Of a stretch of DNA of 64,000 bases, positions 61,894-64,000 are shown in pieces (positions within the stretch are counted from its first letter, which is position 1; the number at the start of each line of letters is the position of its first letter). Under the pieces are notes generated by a model. The model was not told the DNA's origin. It worked only from the letters and a program-made list of their open reading frames with translations, and made no database searches. The position numbers were made by a program, and so were the translations under genes. The DNA comes from VAZQ01 sp963712565 (lineage in GTDB: Bacteria; Pseudomonadota; Alphaproteobacteria; Rhizobiales; Xanthobacteraceae), in NCBI GenBank assembly GCA_963712565.1, contig CAVQIP010000055.1:248001-312000 (forward strand). Direction: 5' to 3'.

Positions 61894-63135
61894 ATGCGCG
61901 ACGACGAAAACTTGCTCGCGGAGCGCCCGACTTTCGTCACGCATCTCGAATGTTCGGTGACCGGCGAGCGCCATGCGGCGGATGCGCTGTATAATCTGTC
62001 GCGTGCCGGCAAGCCCTTGCTCGTGCGCTACGATCTCGACGGCGTCAAAAAAGCATTGAGCAAGGAGGCGCTGACGCGCCGGCCGCGCGATCTCTGGCGC
62101 TATCGCGAGCTCTTGCCCGTGCGTCGCGTGCAGGACATCGTCAGCCTGGGCGAGATGGTTACGCCGATCGTGGCAATGCCGAAGCTCGCCAGGAAACTGG
62201 CGGCGGCGGAAATTCTGGTCAAGGACGAAGGCCGGCTGCCGACCGGCTCGTTCAAGGCGCGCGGCCTCGGCATGGCGGTCAGCATGGCGAAGGCGCTGGG
62301 TGTGACCCACATGGCGCTGCCGACCAACGGCAACGCGGGCGCGGCGCTCGCCGCCTATGCCAGCCGCGCCGGGATCAAGACCACGATCTTTTGCCCGCAG
62401 GACACGCCGGAGGTGAATGTCAACGAAATCGCGCTGCAGGGTGCGACCGTCTACCGGGTCAACGGCCTGATCGACGATTGCGGCAAGATCGTTGCCGAGG
62501 GCCAGGCGAAGGTCGGCTGGTTCGACACCTCGACGCTGAAGGAGCCCTATCGCATCGAGGGCAAGAAGACCATGGGGCTCGAGCTCGTGGAGCAGCTCGG
62601 CTGGGAGGTGCCGGATGTCGTGCTTTATCCGACCGGCGGCGGCACCGGGCTGATCGGGATGTGGAAGACTTTCGCCGAGCTCGAAGCGATCGGCTTCATC
62701 GGCAAGAAGCGGCCGCGCATGGTGGCGGTGCAGGCGGCGGGCTGCGCCCCCATGGTGCGCGCCTACGAAGCGGGCGCGGAGCACGCGCCGCGCTGGGAGG
62801 ACGCGCACACGATCGCCGCCGGCATCCGCGTGCCGCAGGCGGTCGGCGACTTTCTCATTTTGCAGGCGGTGCGCGAGAGCGGCGGCTTCGCCGTCGCGGT
62901 GACGGACGACGCGATCGCCGCGGCGGTCGCGGAGGTCGCGCGCGAGGAGGGATTCTTGATGTGCCCGGAGGGCGCCGCGACCTATGCGGCGCTGAAGCAG
63001 GCTCTCGCCGACGGGCGCATTGGCAGCGACGAGCAGGTGGTGCTGTTCAATTGTGCGACCGGCCTCAAATATCCGATGCCGCCGGTGGCGCGCACGCTCG
63101 ACCGTCGCAAGCCGATCGATTTCGCGTCGTTATGA
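61894..63135 (+). CDS. Threonine synthase-like PLP enzyme
   Basis: A 413-residue enzyme of fold type II, converting O-phosphohomoserine to threonine. The PLP Lys is in LPTGSFKARGLGMAVSMA; LPTNGNAGAALAAYASRAG binds phosphate and cofactor; YPTGGGTGLIGMWK is the glycine-rich phosphate loop. The N-terminus (TFVTHLECSVTGERHAADALYNLSRAGKPLLVRYDL) has the 'ancient' threonine synthase head rather than that of threonine dehydratase. MRDDENLL at 61894 is chosen as the start; ATG 61864, overlapping the gtrA stop, would add 10 residues and is possible. Substrate could differ, since this branch includes uncharacterised members. Confidence 0.85.
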   Translation: MRDDENLLAERPTFVTHLECSVTGERHAADALYNLSRAGKPLLVRYDLDGVKKALSKEALTRRPRDLWRYRELLPVRRVQDIVSLGEMVTPIVAMPKLARKLAAAEILVKDEGRLPTGSFKARGLGMAVSMAKALGVTHMALPTNGNAGAALAAYASRAGIKTTIFCPQDTPEVNVNEIALQGATVYRVNGLIDDCGKIVAEGQAKVGWFDTSTLKEPYRIEGKKTMGLELVEQLGWEVPDVVLYPTGGGTGLIGMWKTFAELEAIGFIGKKRPRMVAVQAAGCAPMVRAYEAGAEHAPRWEDAHTIAAGIRVPQAVGDFLILQAVRESGGFAVAVTDDAIAAAVAEVAREEGFLMCPEGAATYAALKQALADGRIGSDEQVVLFNCATGLKYPMPPVARTLDRRKPIDFASL

Positions 63136-63170
63136 TGCTTATCTCGAGACCCATGAAAGCGGGAAGAGCC

Positions 63171-64000
63171 ATGCCAAAGCTCATCGTGGTCGTCGCCCTT
63201 GCGGTGCTGGCCGCCGGCAGCGACCGCGCCGCGGCGCAGACCTATCCGTCGCGTCCCATCACCATCATCGCCCCGTTCCCCGCCGGCGGCCCGTCGGACG
63301 CGCTCGCGCGCATTCTCGCCGAGCCGATCAGGAGCGCGCTCGGTCAGGCCGTGGTGATCGAGAACGTCGCCGGCGCTGGCGGCAATATCGGCGTCGGCCG
63401 GCTCGCGCGCGCGGCGCCCGACGGTTACACGATCGGCATCGGCCAATGGTCGACGCATGTCGTCAACGCCATCACGTATTCGCTCCCGTACGACGTGTTG
63501 CACGATTTCGAGCCGGTCGCGCTGCTCGCGATCACGCCGCAACTGCTCATCGCGAGGAAGAATTTTCCCGCGGACAGCGTCAAAGAATTGGTCGACTGGC
63601 TCAAGGCCAATCCGGACAAGGCGACCGCGGCGACGGTGGGCGCGGCCGGCGGCGCGCAGGTCACGGCCATGTATTTCCAACAGGCGACCGGGACCCGGTT
63701 CGGGTTCGTGCCCTATCGCGGCGGCGCGCCGGCGATGCAGGATCTGGTTTCCGGCCAGGTGGACATCATGTTCGACCAGGCCGCGAATGCCGTCGGGCAG
63801 GTTCGCAACGGCGCGATCAAGGCCTATGCCGTGCTCACCAAGGACCGGTGGGCCGCATTGCCCAACGTTCCATCGATCGACGAAGCCGGTGTGCCGTCGC
63901 TCCACGTGTCCTATTGGCACGGCTTGTGGGCGCCGAAGGGCACGCCCAAGGACGTCATCGGCAAGCTCAATGGCGCGGTGGTCAATGCGCTGGCCGATCC
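63171..64000 (+). CDS. Tripartite tricarboxylate transporter (Bug/TctC) substrate-binding protein, cut by window edge
   Basis: The frame starts at ATG 63171 (an in-frame ATG at 63153 is an alternative) and runs open to the window end, about 276 codons. Signal peptide KLIVVVALAVLAAGSDRAAA is followed by YPSRPITIIAPFPAGGPSDA and VVIENVAGAGGNIGVGRLAR with DGYTIGIGQW, the Bug family start. RFGFVPYRGGAPAMQDLVSG, then QVDIMFDQ and HGLWAPKGTPKDVIGKLN follow. About 45 residues are missing at the C-terminus compared with the usual ~320. No membrane partner genes are in view; second orphan Bug protein of the window. Confidence 0.85.
   Translation, partial: MPKLIVVVALAVLAAGSDRAAAQTYPSRPITIIAPFPAGGPSDALARILAEPIRSALGQAVVIENVAGAGGNIGVGRLARAAPDGYTIGIGQWSTHVVNAITYSLPYDVLHDFEPVALLAITPQLLIARKNFPADSVKELVDWLKANPDKATAATVGAAGGAQVTAMYFQQATGTRFGFVPYRGGAPAMQDLVSGQVDIMFDQAANAVGQVRNGAIKAYAVLTKDRWAALPNVPSIDEAGVPSLHVSYWHGLWAPKGTPKDVIGKLNGAVVNALAD

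Overview
The window is high-GC DNA that looks like an alphaproteobacterial chromosome, most probably Hyphomicrobiales (a Bradyrhizobiaceae/Xanthobacteraceae-like lineage). The grounds are the gene families (TorF-type porin, DUF2076, DUF4424, glcDEF, TRAP and Bug binding proteins, HpnK, BacA/YddA-type ABC exporter), the CIRCE-controlled groESL pair and several intergenic palindromes of the kind common in that group. I saw no rRNA, tRNA, CRISPR, transposase or phage gene. It reads as ordinary chromosome rich in catabolic and transport genes.

Layout. 1-3.1 kb: the start of an unidentified gene, a YcbB-like L,D-transpeptidase, DUF4424, a SnoaL-like protein. 3.2-6.3 kb: a minus-strand operon of MFS transporter, RraA-like protein and LLM flavin monooxygenase. 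6.4-12.8 kb: APH-AAA fusion, a conserved small protein, NIPSNAP, a ThDP enzyme, class II aldolase, an orphan NitT/TauT binding protein. 12.9-16.5 kb: TetR, a gene remnant with a 48-bp tandem repeat, DUF1501 and DUF1800. 16.6-21.7 kb: S9 peptidase, M56 membrane peptidase and BlaI repressor. 21.8-24.4 kb: YbdK ligase, universal stress protein, cytochrome c. 24.7-28.9 kb: glcDEF. 28.9-34 kb: H1-like basic protein, ApbA-like reductase, porin, ABC exporter. 34.3-38 kb: TRAP transporter plus a small membrane protein. 38-47.7 kb: amidase, dienelactone hydrolase, MarC, MATE/HxlR, MaoC, FAD oxidoreductase, Bug protein, extradiol dioxygenase-like protein. 47.9-50.05 kb: groEL, groES, CIRCE. 50.1-58.9 kb: orphan binding protein, M1 aminopeptidase, HbpS-like protein, lipoprotein, ArsN2-like GNAT, MFS, L,D-transpeptidase, DUF2076. 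59.1-64 kb: HpnK, GT2/GtrA, threonine synthase, a truncated Bug protein.

The most interesting unit is 16.6-21.7 kb. A BlaI-type repressor overlaps an M56 (BlaR1-type) membrane peptidase whose C-terminal half has no penicillin-binding domain. It carries instead a DUF3471-like module, two copies of a ~95-residue repeat and, between them, a segment resembling the beta domain of von Hippel-Lindau protein. The same paired 15-bp dyad lies just upstream of blaI and of the neighbouring S9 peptidase, which suggests a small regulon in which a non-beta-lactam signal induces a secreted peptidase.

Two cautions. Eighteen reading-frame breaks in ten genes, including groES, can each be repaired by removing one base, so they are most simply sequence or assembly errors, clustered in glcDEF and the TRAP operon. 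Second, two inverted copies of a ~163-bp double-palindrome module (51.2 and 59.0 kb) supply the C-terminal codons and stops of two neighbouring genes.
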